NCBI GenBank assembly: GCA_013112725.1
Contig: JABFFZ010000002.1
Span: 100,678 to 164,677 of the forward strand
DNA from: Chloroflexota bacterium
GTDB taxonomy: Bacteria > Chloroflexota > Anaerolineae > Promineifilales > Promineifilaceae
Reading direction: 5' to 3'
DNA length: 64,000 nt
The first letter of the stretch is position 1. Each line of letters begins with the position of its first letter. Below the pieces are notes generated by a model, which saw only the letters and a program-made list of their open reading frames with translations, did no database searches and was not told the DNA's origin. Both the position numbers and the translations under genes were made by a program. Below, piece after piece: positions 24,241 through 32,146 of this stretch.

Positions 24241-25266
24241 CTAACCAAAGCTATTGCTCATCTTTACCCACACTTCCAGGGCGTGGAGGGCGGCGCCACT
24301 GTCAATGGCATGGGCGGCCGTTGCCAGACCGGCGCGCATATCATCAGAATCTACGCTAAGTGTCGCCGCCGCGTTGAGCAGCACGATGTCGCGGCGGGGG
24401 CCTTTGTCCTGGCCGCTCAAAATATCGTGGGTGATCTGGGCATTTTCTTCCGGCGTGCCGCCGATAAAGTCATTCAGGCGGCCCCGCGCCAACCCCAGGT
24501 CAGCCGGGTCTAGCTTATAGGTAGTGACACGGCCGTGCAGCAGCCGACTCACCCGATTCACCCCTGCCGTAGACAGTTCGTCCAGCCCATCCGCGCCATG
24601 CACCACATACGCCGCTTTGCTGCCCAATGCCTGGAGTACCTGGGCCATCGGTTCTGTCAGGTTGGGGTCAAAAACGCCGATCAACTGGTAAGCGGCCCCC
24701 GCCGGGTTGGTCAGCGGGCCGAGGATGTTGAAGATGGTGCGTTGGCCGATTTCGCGGCGCGGCGGCCCGGCAAAACGCATCGCCGGGTGATGGTGGATGG
24801 CGTAGAGAAAACCAAAACCCACTTCCTGAACACAGGCCGCCACCTGCTCCGGCGTCAAGTCCAGATTGCCGCCCAACGCCATGAGGACATCGGCCGAGCC
24901 GGATTTGCTGCTGGCGGCGCGGTTGCCATGTTTGGCCACCTTCATACCCGCACCCGCCACCACAAAGGCGGCCGTTGTGGAAATGTTGAAGGTATGTTTG
25001 CCATCGCCACCCGTACCCACCGTATCCACCATCATATCCCCGGCGGCCAAAGGCACATGCACGGGGACCACGTGCCCCCGCATGGATTTGGCGCTGCCGG
25101 CGATTTCGTCTACAGTTTCCCCCTTCATGCGCAGCGCTGTCAGGTAACAGCCAATCTGCGACGGCGTGGCTTCACCGTTCATGATGTCGTTCATGGCTGC
25201 TTCTGCCTCGGCTAAGGTCAGGTCTTGAAAGTTGATCGTTTTGGCAATGGCTTCTCTAATTCCCAT
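24241..25266 (-). CDS. trpD: Anthranilate phosphoribosyltransferase
   Basis: A 341-aa enzyme joining anthranilate to PRPP, the second step of tryptophan synthesis. Visible motifs are VDTVGTGGDGKHTFNIST (PRPP-binding GTGGD), KHGNRAASSKSGSADVL, and the anthranilate-side ATGRHHPAMR-like stretch, here AIHHHPAMRFAGPPRREIGQRTIFNILGPLTNPAGA. GAGGAAAAG precedes the ATG. Length is as usual. trpC follows downstream after a decayed gene, suggesting an earlier trpD-trpC pair that has been invaded or was separated by an accessory gene. Confidence 0.95.
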   Translation of the reverse strand: MGIREAIAKTINFQDLTLAEAEAAMNDIMNGEATPSQIGCYLTALRMKGETVDEIAGSAKSMRGHVVPVHVPLAAGDMMVDTVGTGGDGKHTFNISTTAAFVVAGAGMKVAKHGNRAASSKSGSADVLMALGGNLDLTPEQVAACVQEVGFGFLYAIHHHPAMRFAGPPRREIGQRTIFNILGPLTNPAGAAYQLIGVFDPNLTEPMAQVLQALGSKAAYVVHGADGLDELSTAGVNRVSRLLHGRVTTYKLDPADLGLARGRLNDFIGGTPEENAQITHDILSGQDKGPRRDIVLLNAAATLSVDSDDMRAGLATAAHAIDSGAALHALEVWVKMSNSFG

Positions 25267-25276
25267 CTTTTCCTCG

Positions 25277-25300
25277 CAATTATGAATTATGAATTATGAA
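25277..25300. repeat. Stuttered GAATTAT word
   Basis: AATTATGAATTATGAATTAT: three copies of a 7-bp word between trpD and the MBL gene, as also found at 6551 and 47861. Confidence 0.6.
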
Positions 25301-25326
25301 AAGGTTGGCCTCACATGCTCACCCTA

Positions 25327-26241
25327 TCAACGCGGGACGAGGCTGGTTAAGCGCCCGTCTTGCTCGCGCGCCAAGCCGCGATGGATGAAGTCGTCGAGCA
25401 GTTGGTGCAGCAGTTGTTCAGGGTCGGGGCAGTTGGCGCGGGCGGCGTAGTCGTGGGGCCACGGCCGTGCCAATGCCTCCTCTATCAATTGTTGACGGCT
25501 GATCGGTTGGGCCAGCAGCACGGCCGTCATCGTCACCCGCCGTAACAAGTGCAAGGCCATCTTCTCCGGGTAGATCTTGAATTCGGCCAGCCGCCGCGCC
25601 AGGGCGTGCAGGCTGGCGACCGGGTCGGTAATCATGTCGCCATGTCCGGGCAAAACCAGGGCAACGTCGTATTGCTGCAATTTTTCCACTGTGGCTATTG
25701 CCTCGTCGAGGATGTGGTCGCCGTGTAAGGCCGTGTTCAGAATACCACAATCCCGGTCATGCAGCGCATCCGCTGAAATAAGCAGGCGTGTCTCCGGCTG
25801 GTACAGGGCGATGCTGTCCGGCACGTGGCCCGGCGTGGCCATCACCTCAAACCGATACGCGCCCAATGCCACCATATCCCCATCCTGCCAGGTAATGTCC
25901 ACCGCCACCGGCTCATAGTCGGCGGCAGAATAATCCAGCCACATCAACCGCCGGTCATGGGTGGTCAGGATGTGGGCGGTGACGGCGCTGACGGCCGTGT
26001 GCGCTCCACTCAACTGTCGCAGCGCCCCATTCCCGCCAATGTGATCCCAATGGCAATGGGTATTCACAATCAGCCGTATCTCTGCCAAATCAACGATCTG
26101 CCCAATCAGCCGAGCGGTCCCCGCTGCACTGGACGGATGCCCCGTATCCACCACCACCGGCCCCGCGCCGTCGGTAATGACGATGGTATTACTGTTTATC
26201 CAGCCGCGCTGGAGGAAGTAGAAGTGAGACGGGAGAGACAT
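25327..26241 (-). CDS. MBL-fold metallo-hydrolase
   Basis: A 304-aa metallo-beta-lactamase-fold enzyme. The metal-binding motif is NTHCHWDHIGG (HxHxDH), with further likely ligands in TPGHVPDSIALY, SADALHDRDC and LPGHGDMI. The layout is that of glyoxalase II-like and broad MBL hydrolases with two metals (family knowledge). The C-terminal 70 residues are helical (LLRRVTMTAVLLAQPISRQQLIEEAL), similar to the helical add-on of the MBL/winged-helix type. The start at 26241 is preferred since the frame's earlier TTG codon is repeat-derived. Substrate unknown. Confidence 0.87.
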   Translation of the reverse strand: MSLPSHFYFLQRGWINSNTIVITDGAGPVVVDTGHPSSAAGTARLIGQIVDLAEIRLIVNTHCHWDHIGGNGALRQLSGAHTAVSAVTAHILTTHDRRLMWLDYSAADYEPVAVDITWQDGDMVALGAYRFEVMATPGHVPDSIALYQPETRLLISADALHDRDCGILNTALHGDHILDEAIATVEKLQQYDVALVLPGHGDMITDPVASLHALARRLAEFKIYPEKMALHLLRRVTMTAVLLAQPISRQQLIEEALARPWPHDYAARANCPDPEQLLHQLLDDFIHRGLAREQDGRLTSLVPR

Positions 26242-26363
26242 AGCGGTAATCGGCAAGCGGTGGGCAGTGATCGGTCTATTGCGCCTGGTGGAAGTTTAGC
26301 ACGGGTCAGACTGGGATGCGATTTTTGGGGCCAGGCGAAAGCAATTGGAAGGGTTGAGAAAAG

Positions 26364-26404
26364 ATGATGCGTGATGCGTGACTTCCTCACGCATCACGCA
26401 TCAC
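26364..26404. repeat. GATGCGTGATGCGTGA inverted repeat
   Basis: ATGATGCGTGATGCGTGA and TCACGCATCACGCATCA are near-perfect 17-bp arms separated by only a few bases. Each arm is a doubled GATGCGTG word. Confidence 0.8.
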
Positions 26405-26451
26405 TATCTTCCTGTGGCCGCCTCCCCAGGCAACTCCCCCGCCCTGCGGCT

Positions 26452-27651
26452 CTATCCTTTTACGGTGATGGGCAAATAGATGCGGTAGTTATCAAACTCA
26501 TACGCGCCGATGTCACAGCCATTCCCCTTTGGCCGCGTTACACCCCGCGCATCAGTAGCCGGGCAGTGGACGGCGCTGCCCGCATCCAACGCCGGGCTGC
26601 TAGGAAAGAACATGAGCGTCGAAACCCAATTGGGCGTCCCGGTGACCTGGGCAAAGGCGCCCAGGAGCGGGTCAGTAAACGTCAGGTCGGTGGGCTGGTT
26701 GAAGTTGCAACCGTTGTGCCCATCCAGGTTATGGCCCAGGGAAGTGAGGGCTATATCGCCGCCGCATTGTTGGTTGGGGCCGTTGTCGGCGATGAGGGTG
26801 TTCACGGCCGTTATGCTCACCCCATAATTGCTCACCGCCGATGCATCGGGCGGGTTGGACAGGGTGCGCACATTGCGGGCGATGGTAACGTTGGTCATAG
26901 TAATAACGCCGTCACCGCCATTAGAAACGGCCGTTCCCCCTTGCGCCTCATTCAACGTAAACGTCACATTTTCCAGCCACAACGTTCCCTGATTGTGCAG
27001 CCCGCCACCATAACTACTGGCCTTGTTCCCGGCAAACAACACCCGCTCCAGCCGCGCCGTGCCGAAATTCATCATCCCGGCGGCTGTATCAACGCCAATG
27101 CCATTGTTGCTGATGATGCTGTCCGTTACCGTAATTACCGCATTGCTGGTATTGTTAATGCCGCCGCCGCCGATAATACCCCGATTATTCTGGATACTGA
27201 CGTGCGCCAATGTGAGATTGCCCAAATTTTGTACGCCAGAGCGTTCCGCGTTGTGCATGGTCAGGTGGCTAATCGTCGCATTCAGATTCCCATAAACCTG
27301 GAATACCTGGTGAATGTCGGGGTCGGTTTCCACGCCTATGATCGTCTTGTCCAATCCTTCTCCCCGAATGGTCATATCACGGAAGACGCGGATAGTGTCG
27401 GTTTCGGTGTAACGGCCGCTGGCGACCAGTACCGTATCCCCCGCGTCGGTTTGTAGCGCCGCATGGGCCACACTGCCGCACGGGTTGTTCTGGTTGGCGC
27501 AATCATTTGTGCCGTTGGTACCACCGGGGGCAACGTAACGGATGGTGGCCTGGGGGGCGGCAACGGCCGTTCCGACTACGGTCGTCAACCACCAAACGGG
27601 TAACGCCGCTAAAACAAATACAACGAATAAAGCAAATGCTTTTTTGAACAT
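26452..27651 (-). CDS. Secreted right-handed beta-helix protein (single unit)
   Basis: A 399-aa exported protein starting MFKKAFALFVVFVLAALPVWWL (signal peptide). RYVAPGGTNGTNDCANQNNPC is the start of a recognised beta-helix module. Repeats of the type (V/I)T-x-S-x-(I/V)-(S/A)-x-N follow (ISHLTMHNAERSGVQNLGN, ITVTDSIISNNGIG), then N-AVSNYGVSITAVN and the end block SPALDAGSAVHCPATDARG-VTRPKGNGCDIGAYEF. That end block is common in choice-of-anchor-type polymorphic outer proteins. AAGGAG lies seven bases before the ATG. It is a paralog of the next gene upstream. Probably a surface or secreted adhesin or carbohydrate-binding protein; no enzyme motif seen. Confidence 0.82.
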   Translation of the reverse strand: MFKKAFALFVVFVLAALPVWWLTTVVGTAVAAPQATIRYVAPGGTNGTNDCANQNNPCGSVAHAALQTDAGDTVLVASGRYTETDTIRVFRDMTIRGEGLDKTIIGVETDPDIHQVFQVYGNLNATISHLTMHNAERSGVQNLGNLTLAHVSIQNNRGIIGGGGINNTSNAVITVTDSIISNNGIGVDTAAGMMNFGTARLERVLFAGNKASSYGGGLHNQGTLWLENVTFTLNEAQGGTAVSNGGDGVITMTNVTIARNVRTLSNPPDASAVSNYGVSITAVNTLIADNGPNQQCGGDIALTSLGHNLDGHNGCNFNQPTDLTFTDPLLGAFAQVTGTPNWVSTLMFFPSSPALDAGSAVHCPATDARGVTRPKGNGCDIGAYEFDNYRIYLPITVKG

Positions 27652-27664
27652 GAGATCACTCCTT

Positions 27665-29950
27665 TTACCGGATAAGCATGGGTAAATAAACACGGTACTG
27701 TGCGCCGGGCGGTGGTTCTGAGCCATCTGCCTCGTAAGCGCCAATATCACAGGCCGGGCCAAACGGCCGTGCCGTTCCCCGCTGGTCGGTTCCCAGGCAA
27801 TGTGCGCCATTTGCCGCATCCACCGCCGGGCTGCCGCTTAACAAGGCATGGGTGAAGGTATTGCCACCATTATTTTGCAGCGGGCCAAGTAATGCGTCGG
27901 TATCTGGCTGATCGCTGCTATGCGTCAGCCCACAACTGCTATCGCTGCTCAGGTTACCGCCCAGCGAGGTAAAGGCCGCGTTGCTGTAACATTGGCTGCT
28001 GCCGCCATTGGCGGTGATGATGGTGTTGACCAGGCTGGCACTGACGCCCAGAGCCAGACGCACCCCACCCGGGACATTGCTGCCAACGGCCGTCTGGTTA
28101 CTGGCAATGGTCACGTGGCGCAACGTCACGGCCGTGCCCGCCGCCGTCACATCCAACCCACCAGCCGTGTTCGCCTGGTTGCCGCTGATGGTACTGTTTT
28201 GGATGGTGACCGCGCCGCCACCAATAAGGCTGCTCTGCAAGCCGCCACCGCTTTCACTGGCCGTATTGGCATAAATGGCGCTGTTCGTCACCGTCAGCGC
28301 CCCGACAGCATAAATGCCACCGCCATACTGGCCCTGGTTGTTGTAAACGGCCGTATTCGAGATCACCGCCGCCCCCCACAGATACAGCCCGCCGCCCTCA
28401 TCGTAAAACGCGCCGCCAGCATCATTAGCGTACACGCGGCTGCTCTCCAGCCACAAGCGGCCGCTGCTGGCTAAAATGCCCCCCGTGCCATTGCGCAGCG
28501 ACAGGTTGCGGATGGTCAGGTCATAGGCCGGCAGGAAATCCATCTGAATAACACGCCCCGCCTGGCTGCCATCCACAATCGTCGTCGCCGCGTCTGCCCC
28601 TTGCAGGGTCACGTTTTTAGCGACGCTCAGATTCTCCACATACGTTCCGGCGGCAATCTGCACCGTCTCGCCGCCAAACGCCTGGTTGATGGCATATTGG
28701 ATGGTGCGGCAGGGGGTGGCCTGGTTCAGGCAGTTGTTGCCGCTATCGCTGCCGGTGGTGGCCACGTAGCGCGTATCTTGGGGCGGGGGTGGGGTATCGG
28801 TAGAGCCGTATTCATACGCGCCAATGTCGCAGGTTGCCGTACTGTCGCCATCGCCGTCATACGGCCGTACCCGCCCCCGTTGATCCGTCGCCAGACAGGT
28901 TGCATTATCCCCCGCATCCAACGCCGGACTGGTGGGGCCAATGGCGTGCGTCAGCGTATCGCCGCCATTATCCGCCAGCGGGCCAAGCAGCGGGTTGCTG
29001 TTGGGCAGGTCGCCCGTGCCGGTGAGCTGGCAGGTGCCATCCGAAGCCAGGTTGTAGCCCAATGATTGCCACGTGCCGTTAAACTGGCTGCATTGATGGT
29101 CGCCGGTGTTGTTGGCGATGATGCTTTGCTGCAAACGGATGGTTGTGCCGTTGGCACTGCCGATCCCGCCAGCCGTATTGGAACCCCCCGCCTGATTGGC
29201 CGTGATGGTTACATGCCGTAAATCCAGCGTGGCCCCCGACGCACCCAGGTGAATGCCGCCGCCAGAAGCAGCAGATTGATTGCCGCTGATGGTGCTGTTC
29301 TCAATCAATACGGCCGCGCCGCCATTCAGGTGAATGCCCCCGCCAGCTTGCTCCACCACGTTGTTATAAATGACGCTGTGGGTGACGGTGAGCGGGCCGC
29401 TGACGCTGATGCCGCCGCCATACAAGCCGGTGTTGGAGAAGATGCTGGTATGGCGGATGGTGGTTGGCCCCCACACGCGCACACCGCTGCCATGGCCCTC
29501 CGACGGCCGATTATCGCGGATAATCGCTTCTTCAATCAGGGTTTGGCCGCCGCTGGAGATGCCATACGCGCCGCCGTTGCGGATGGTGAGGCGGCGGATG
29601 GTAAGGGCGCTCGCCGCATCATATAGCTGTACGGCGCTTCCGACGCCGTTGCCGTCCACAATGGTCGTTTCGGCATTGGCGCCCTCCAGGGTGAGGCTAC
29701 GGTTGAGGACGACGTTGCCCACATACGTCCCGGCGGCGATCTGAATGGTATCGCCAGCCACTGCCTGATCATGGGCATATTGGATGGTGGCGCACGGGCT
29801 GGCCGGGCTGCTGCAATTGCCGCTGTCCGCGCCGGTGGTGGCCACGTAGCGGGTGGTGGCCTGGGGGGCGGCCAGGGTAGTGGACATCAACCAGAATGGC
29901 AGCACTGCACTGCATACCAGCAAAGCAAGGGGTATGAGTTTTTTAGACAT
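27665..29950 (-). CDS. Secreted double beta-helix protein
   Basis: A 761-aa exported protein; the signal peptide (MSKKLIPLALLVCSAVLPFWLM) is followed by two tandem copies of the beta-helix module. Copy 1 begins RYVATTGADSGNCSSPASPC and ends SPALDAGDNATCLATDQRGR; copy 2 begins RYVATTGSDSGNNCLNQATPC and ends SPAVDAANGAHCLGTDQRGT. Within each, N-x-x-ISGNQ(S/A) coils repeat (ENSTISGNQSAASGGGIHL, QNSTISGNQANTAGG). It is paralogous to the single-module protein downstream, 13 bp away; the trio of modules probably arose by duplication. Likely co-transcribed with it. Function: extracellular, no catalytic motif seen. Confidence 0.83.
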   Translation of the reverse strand: MSKKLIPLALLVCSAVLPFWLMSTTLAAPQATTRYVATTGADSGNCSSPASPCATIQYAHDQAVAGDTIQIAAGTYVGNVVLNRSLTLEGANAETTIVDGNGVGSAVQLYDAASALTIRRLTIRNGGAYGISSGGQTLIEEAIIRDNRPSEGHGSGVRVWGPTTIRHTSIFSNTGLYGGGISVSGPLTVTHSVIYNNVVEQAGGGIHLNGGAAVLIENSTISGNQSAASGGGIHLGASGATLDLRHVTITANQAGGSNTAGGIGSANGTTIRLQQSIIANNTGDHQCSQFNGTWQSLGYNLASDGTCQLTGTGDLPNSNPLLGPLADNGGDTLTHAIGPTSPALDAGDNATCLATDQRGRVRPYDGDGDSTATCDIGAYEYGSTDTPPPPQDTRYVATTGSDSGNNCLNQATPCRTIQYAINQAFGGETVQIAAGTYVENLSVAKNVTLQGADAATTIVDGSQAGRVIQMDFLPAYDLTIRNLSLRNGTGGILASSGRLWLESSRVYANDAGGAFYDEGGGLYLWGAAVISNTAVYNNQGQYGGGIYAVGALTVTNSAIYANTASESGGGLQSSLIGGGAVTIQNSTISGNQANTAGGLDVTAAGTAVTLRHVTIASNQTAVGSNVPGGVRLALGVSASLVNTIITANGGSSQCYSNAAFTSLGGNLSSDSSCGLTHSSDQPDTDALLGPLQNNGGNTFTHALLSGSPAVDAANGAHCLGTDQRGTARPFGPACDIGAYEADGSEPPPGAQYRVYLPMLIR

Positions 29951-29979
29951 AGGTGTCGTGTCCTCCGTTGGATTTCTCA

Positions 29980-30012
29980 ATATCTGACAGGTTTTCTGAA
30001 ACCTGTCAGATA
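29980..30012. repeat. TATCTGACAGGTTT hairpin
   Basis: ATATCTGACAGGTTT and AAACCTGTCAGATAT form a perfect 15-bp stem with a short loop. It lies between the HtrA-like and double beta-helix genes, upstream of the latter. Confidence 0.8.
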
Positions 30013-30053
30013 TGAAACGGTAATATCGGGCAGGCTGACGGGCTAAAACGCTG

Positions 30054-31991
30054 CTAATTGCTGACGATAAATGTCTTGAGAATCTGGTCGGCCGCATCCA
30101 GGTCGGCCTGGGTGAGCATCTGGAGGAGAACCAACGCGGTGTAGCTGCCATCGGCCGGCTGCGCCGCCAGCACCAGAACCATGGCGCCCTCCTGCCCACT
30201 GCCACAGCCGTACCAGAAGTCGTATTTACCGGCATATACCTCATCCTGGTAATCAGACCGCCCTTCATAGGTACATTCGCCGGTGTAATCTATACTGTTG
30301 AGCAGGTCATCTATGCTCAACCCCAGTTGGTCGGTGGCCGCAAAAAAGACGCCGGGGGTAGTCCAGCCGTTGTAGAGATTGCTCAGGTTGGGGGAAGCCG
30401 CCAATGAAACGCCAATGGTCTGGCCTTCCAGCACCCAGGGGCTGCCATCCACGTCCGCCCATTCCGCGGGCACACTCATCTTCATCAGACCGGAATCATC
30501 GCTGATGGTGACGTAACTGGTGTAAGTGGCATTGCCGGTTTCAGCAGCGACCGGGGCAGCGCCCGCTTCTTCGGCCACTTCCTGGGCAAAGGAGAAGGAT
30601 TGTTGCAGCGGGTCGCCGTTGAGTTTGCCCTCTAACACTTCTTGGGTGTCGAAGCGCAGCACTTCAATAGAGAGAACGTCGGTGGGATTGTGGGTACGCA
30701 AGATGTCGCAGTAGTCGGCCATGGTGCCGTCCAGGGCCAATACCAACCCTTCCAGGCGGGTGATAATGTCGCCCGGCTGCAAGCCGGCTTTGTCGGCCGG
30801 CGAACCGGATTTGACGGAAGAAACCCAGATGCCGGACAGCCCTTCGCCGTTGTTGACGGCACGGCCGTTGACGCCGATGGAGAGATAATCCTGTCCCTGA
30901 CGCAATTGTTCAATCACCGGCAGCGCCTGTTCCTGTTTGATGGCGAAGTATTGGTCTATGCCCGCCGCGCCCGCATAATTCACAGCCACCACTTTGCCAC
31001 CGGTCGTGACCAACGCGCCGCCGGAATTGCCGGGGTTAATGGTGGCATCATGCTGCACCCTGCCATCTATCGAAGCCCAGTTGGTCTCGCCATTGGCGTT
31101 GGCCTTGGCGATGATGCCCCGTGTCAGGGTATATTCCGGGTCGCCCAGCGGGAAACCGGCGGCATACACATCCAGCCCCACGTCCACATTGCCATCGTAC
31201 CATTCCAGGTAGGGGAAACCATCGCCGTCTATGTCAATGACGGCCAGGTCGGCGCACTCGGAAGCGCCGATGATGCGGGCGTTGCGCGGCTGGCTTTCAC
31301 CGCCGATCCATACCTTGATCAGCGCCGCGCCGGTGACGACGTGATTGTTGGTGACGGCAATGCCACTGGGGTCAATGATGAAGCCAGAGCCGTACCCGGC
31401 AGCGTTGTAGAGCATACCTACTTCGGGATCGCGGAAGGTACCCTGAGCTTCGATCTGGATAGCGGCCGTTTTGACCGCTTCCAGGCTGTTCACCGCGCCC
31501 GAAGCAGCTACCGGTTCGGCCGTGGGTTCGCTGGCCGGCGCGTCTGCCGGCTCACTGGCCGGCGCGTTTTGCGCCAGACCGCCGCTGACTTTGAATGTCA
31601 GCGTCTGGTTCAGTTCGTTATTCAGGTAGAGATCAACTTTGTAATCTCCAACCGGCCAGGGGCCATCGTTTTTCAGATCATAGGTCAGCGTGCCGCTGCC
31701 ACTGGTGAGTTCCACGTCATCCAGGTGGGTATCAGGGGGAGCGCCTTCGGCATTTACGGCCGTCCACGATGCTTTCACCTTTGTGCCATCCGGCGCATTG
31801 GCCAGGTCCACAAGCAGGTAAAAGGTATCGCCGGGGGCAAACGTGGTGGTCGTCTGCGTTCCGGCCTCATCCTTGGCCAGCCGCGCCTGGCTGATGTTAG
31901 CCGTGCTGAAACTGAGTTCCTTGCCGCCGCAGGCGACCAGTAAAACAACCAGGCTCAACAACAAAAAACGTATCCATGAGAATCCTTTCAT
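30054..31991 (-). CDS. HtrA/DegP-like serine protease lipoprotein with PDZ domain
   Basis: A 645-aa lipoprotein; the lipobox ends at Cys21 (VLLVAC). About 22-140 is an immunoglobulin-like sandwich. A Pro/Glu-rich linker (EPADAPASEPTAEP) follows. The S1C protease domain runs about 170-385, with the catalytic triad H217 (TNNHVV), D248 (ADLAVIDID) and S323 (NPGNSGGAL). A PDZ domain follows (GIWVSSVKSGSPADKAGLQPGDIITRLEG). The last 120 residues form a separate domain that may bind ligand. It should process proteins outside the membrane. The start is taken at 31991, with AAGGAG nine bases upstream; other ATGs nearby exist. Family knowledge supports the protease role. Confidence 0.9.
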   Translation of the reverse strand: MKGFSWIRFLLLSLVVLLVACGGKELSFSTANISQARLAKDEAGTQTTTTFAPGDTFYLLVDLANAPDGTKVKASWTAVNAEGAPPDTHLDDVELTSGSGTLTYDLKNDGPWPVGDYKVDLYLNNELNQTLTFKVSGGLAQNAPASEPADAPASEPTAEPVAASGAVNSLEAVKTAAIQIEAQGTFRDPEVGMLYNAAGYGSGFIIDPSGIAVTNNHVVTGAALIKVWIGGESQPRNARIIGASECADLAVIDIDGDGFPYLEWYDGNVDVGLDVYAAGFPLGDPEYTLTRGIIAKANANGETNWASIDGRVQHDATINPGNSGGALVTTGGKVVAVNYAGAAGIDQYFAIKQEQALPVIEQLRQGQDYLSIGVNGRAVNNGEGLSGIWVSSVKSGSPADKAGLQPGDIITRLEGLVLALDGTMADYCDILRTHNPTDVLSIEVLRFDTQEVLEGKLNGDPLQQSFSFAQEVAEEAGAAPVAAETGNATYTSYVTISDDSGLMKMSVPAEWADVDGSPWVLEGQTIGVSLAASPNLSNLYNGWTTPGVFFAATDQLGLSIDDLLNSIDYTGECTYEGRSDYQDEVYAGKYDFWYGCGSGQEGAMVLVLAAQPADGSYTALVLLQMLTQADLDAADQILKTFIVSN

Positions 31992-32015
31992 TTTGTTCAT
32001 CTCCTTTTGTAAATG

Positions 32016-32110
32016 GGGCATCCTTGCCCGATAAATGCCCAGACAAGGATGTCCGGGCTACGATTTTCATTCACCGAATTCCATTCGGTGGCGACCAGAG
32101 GTGGCGAATC
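32016..32110. repeat. Two inverted repeats between HtrA-like and Kelch genes
   Basis: First: GGCATCCTTG faces CAAGGATGTCC (32016-32053). Second: CACCGAATTCCATTCGGTG (32072-32090), a compact palindrome, followed by another GGTGGCGA copy. No T-run, so not a clear terminator. Confidence 0.6.
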
Positions 32111-32146
32111 TAACATGGTCAAATTGACCAGCCCCAGGCGATGGCC

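Noticed and set aside
30642..31943. Long open frame on the plus strand (433 codons)
   Set aside because: Antisense to the HtrA-like protease with intact catalytic triad; no motif or ribosome binding site on the plus strand.
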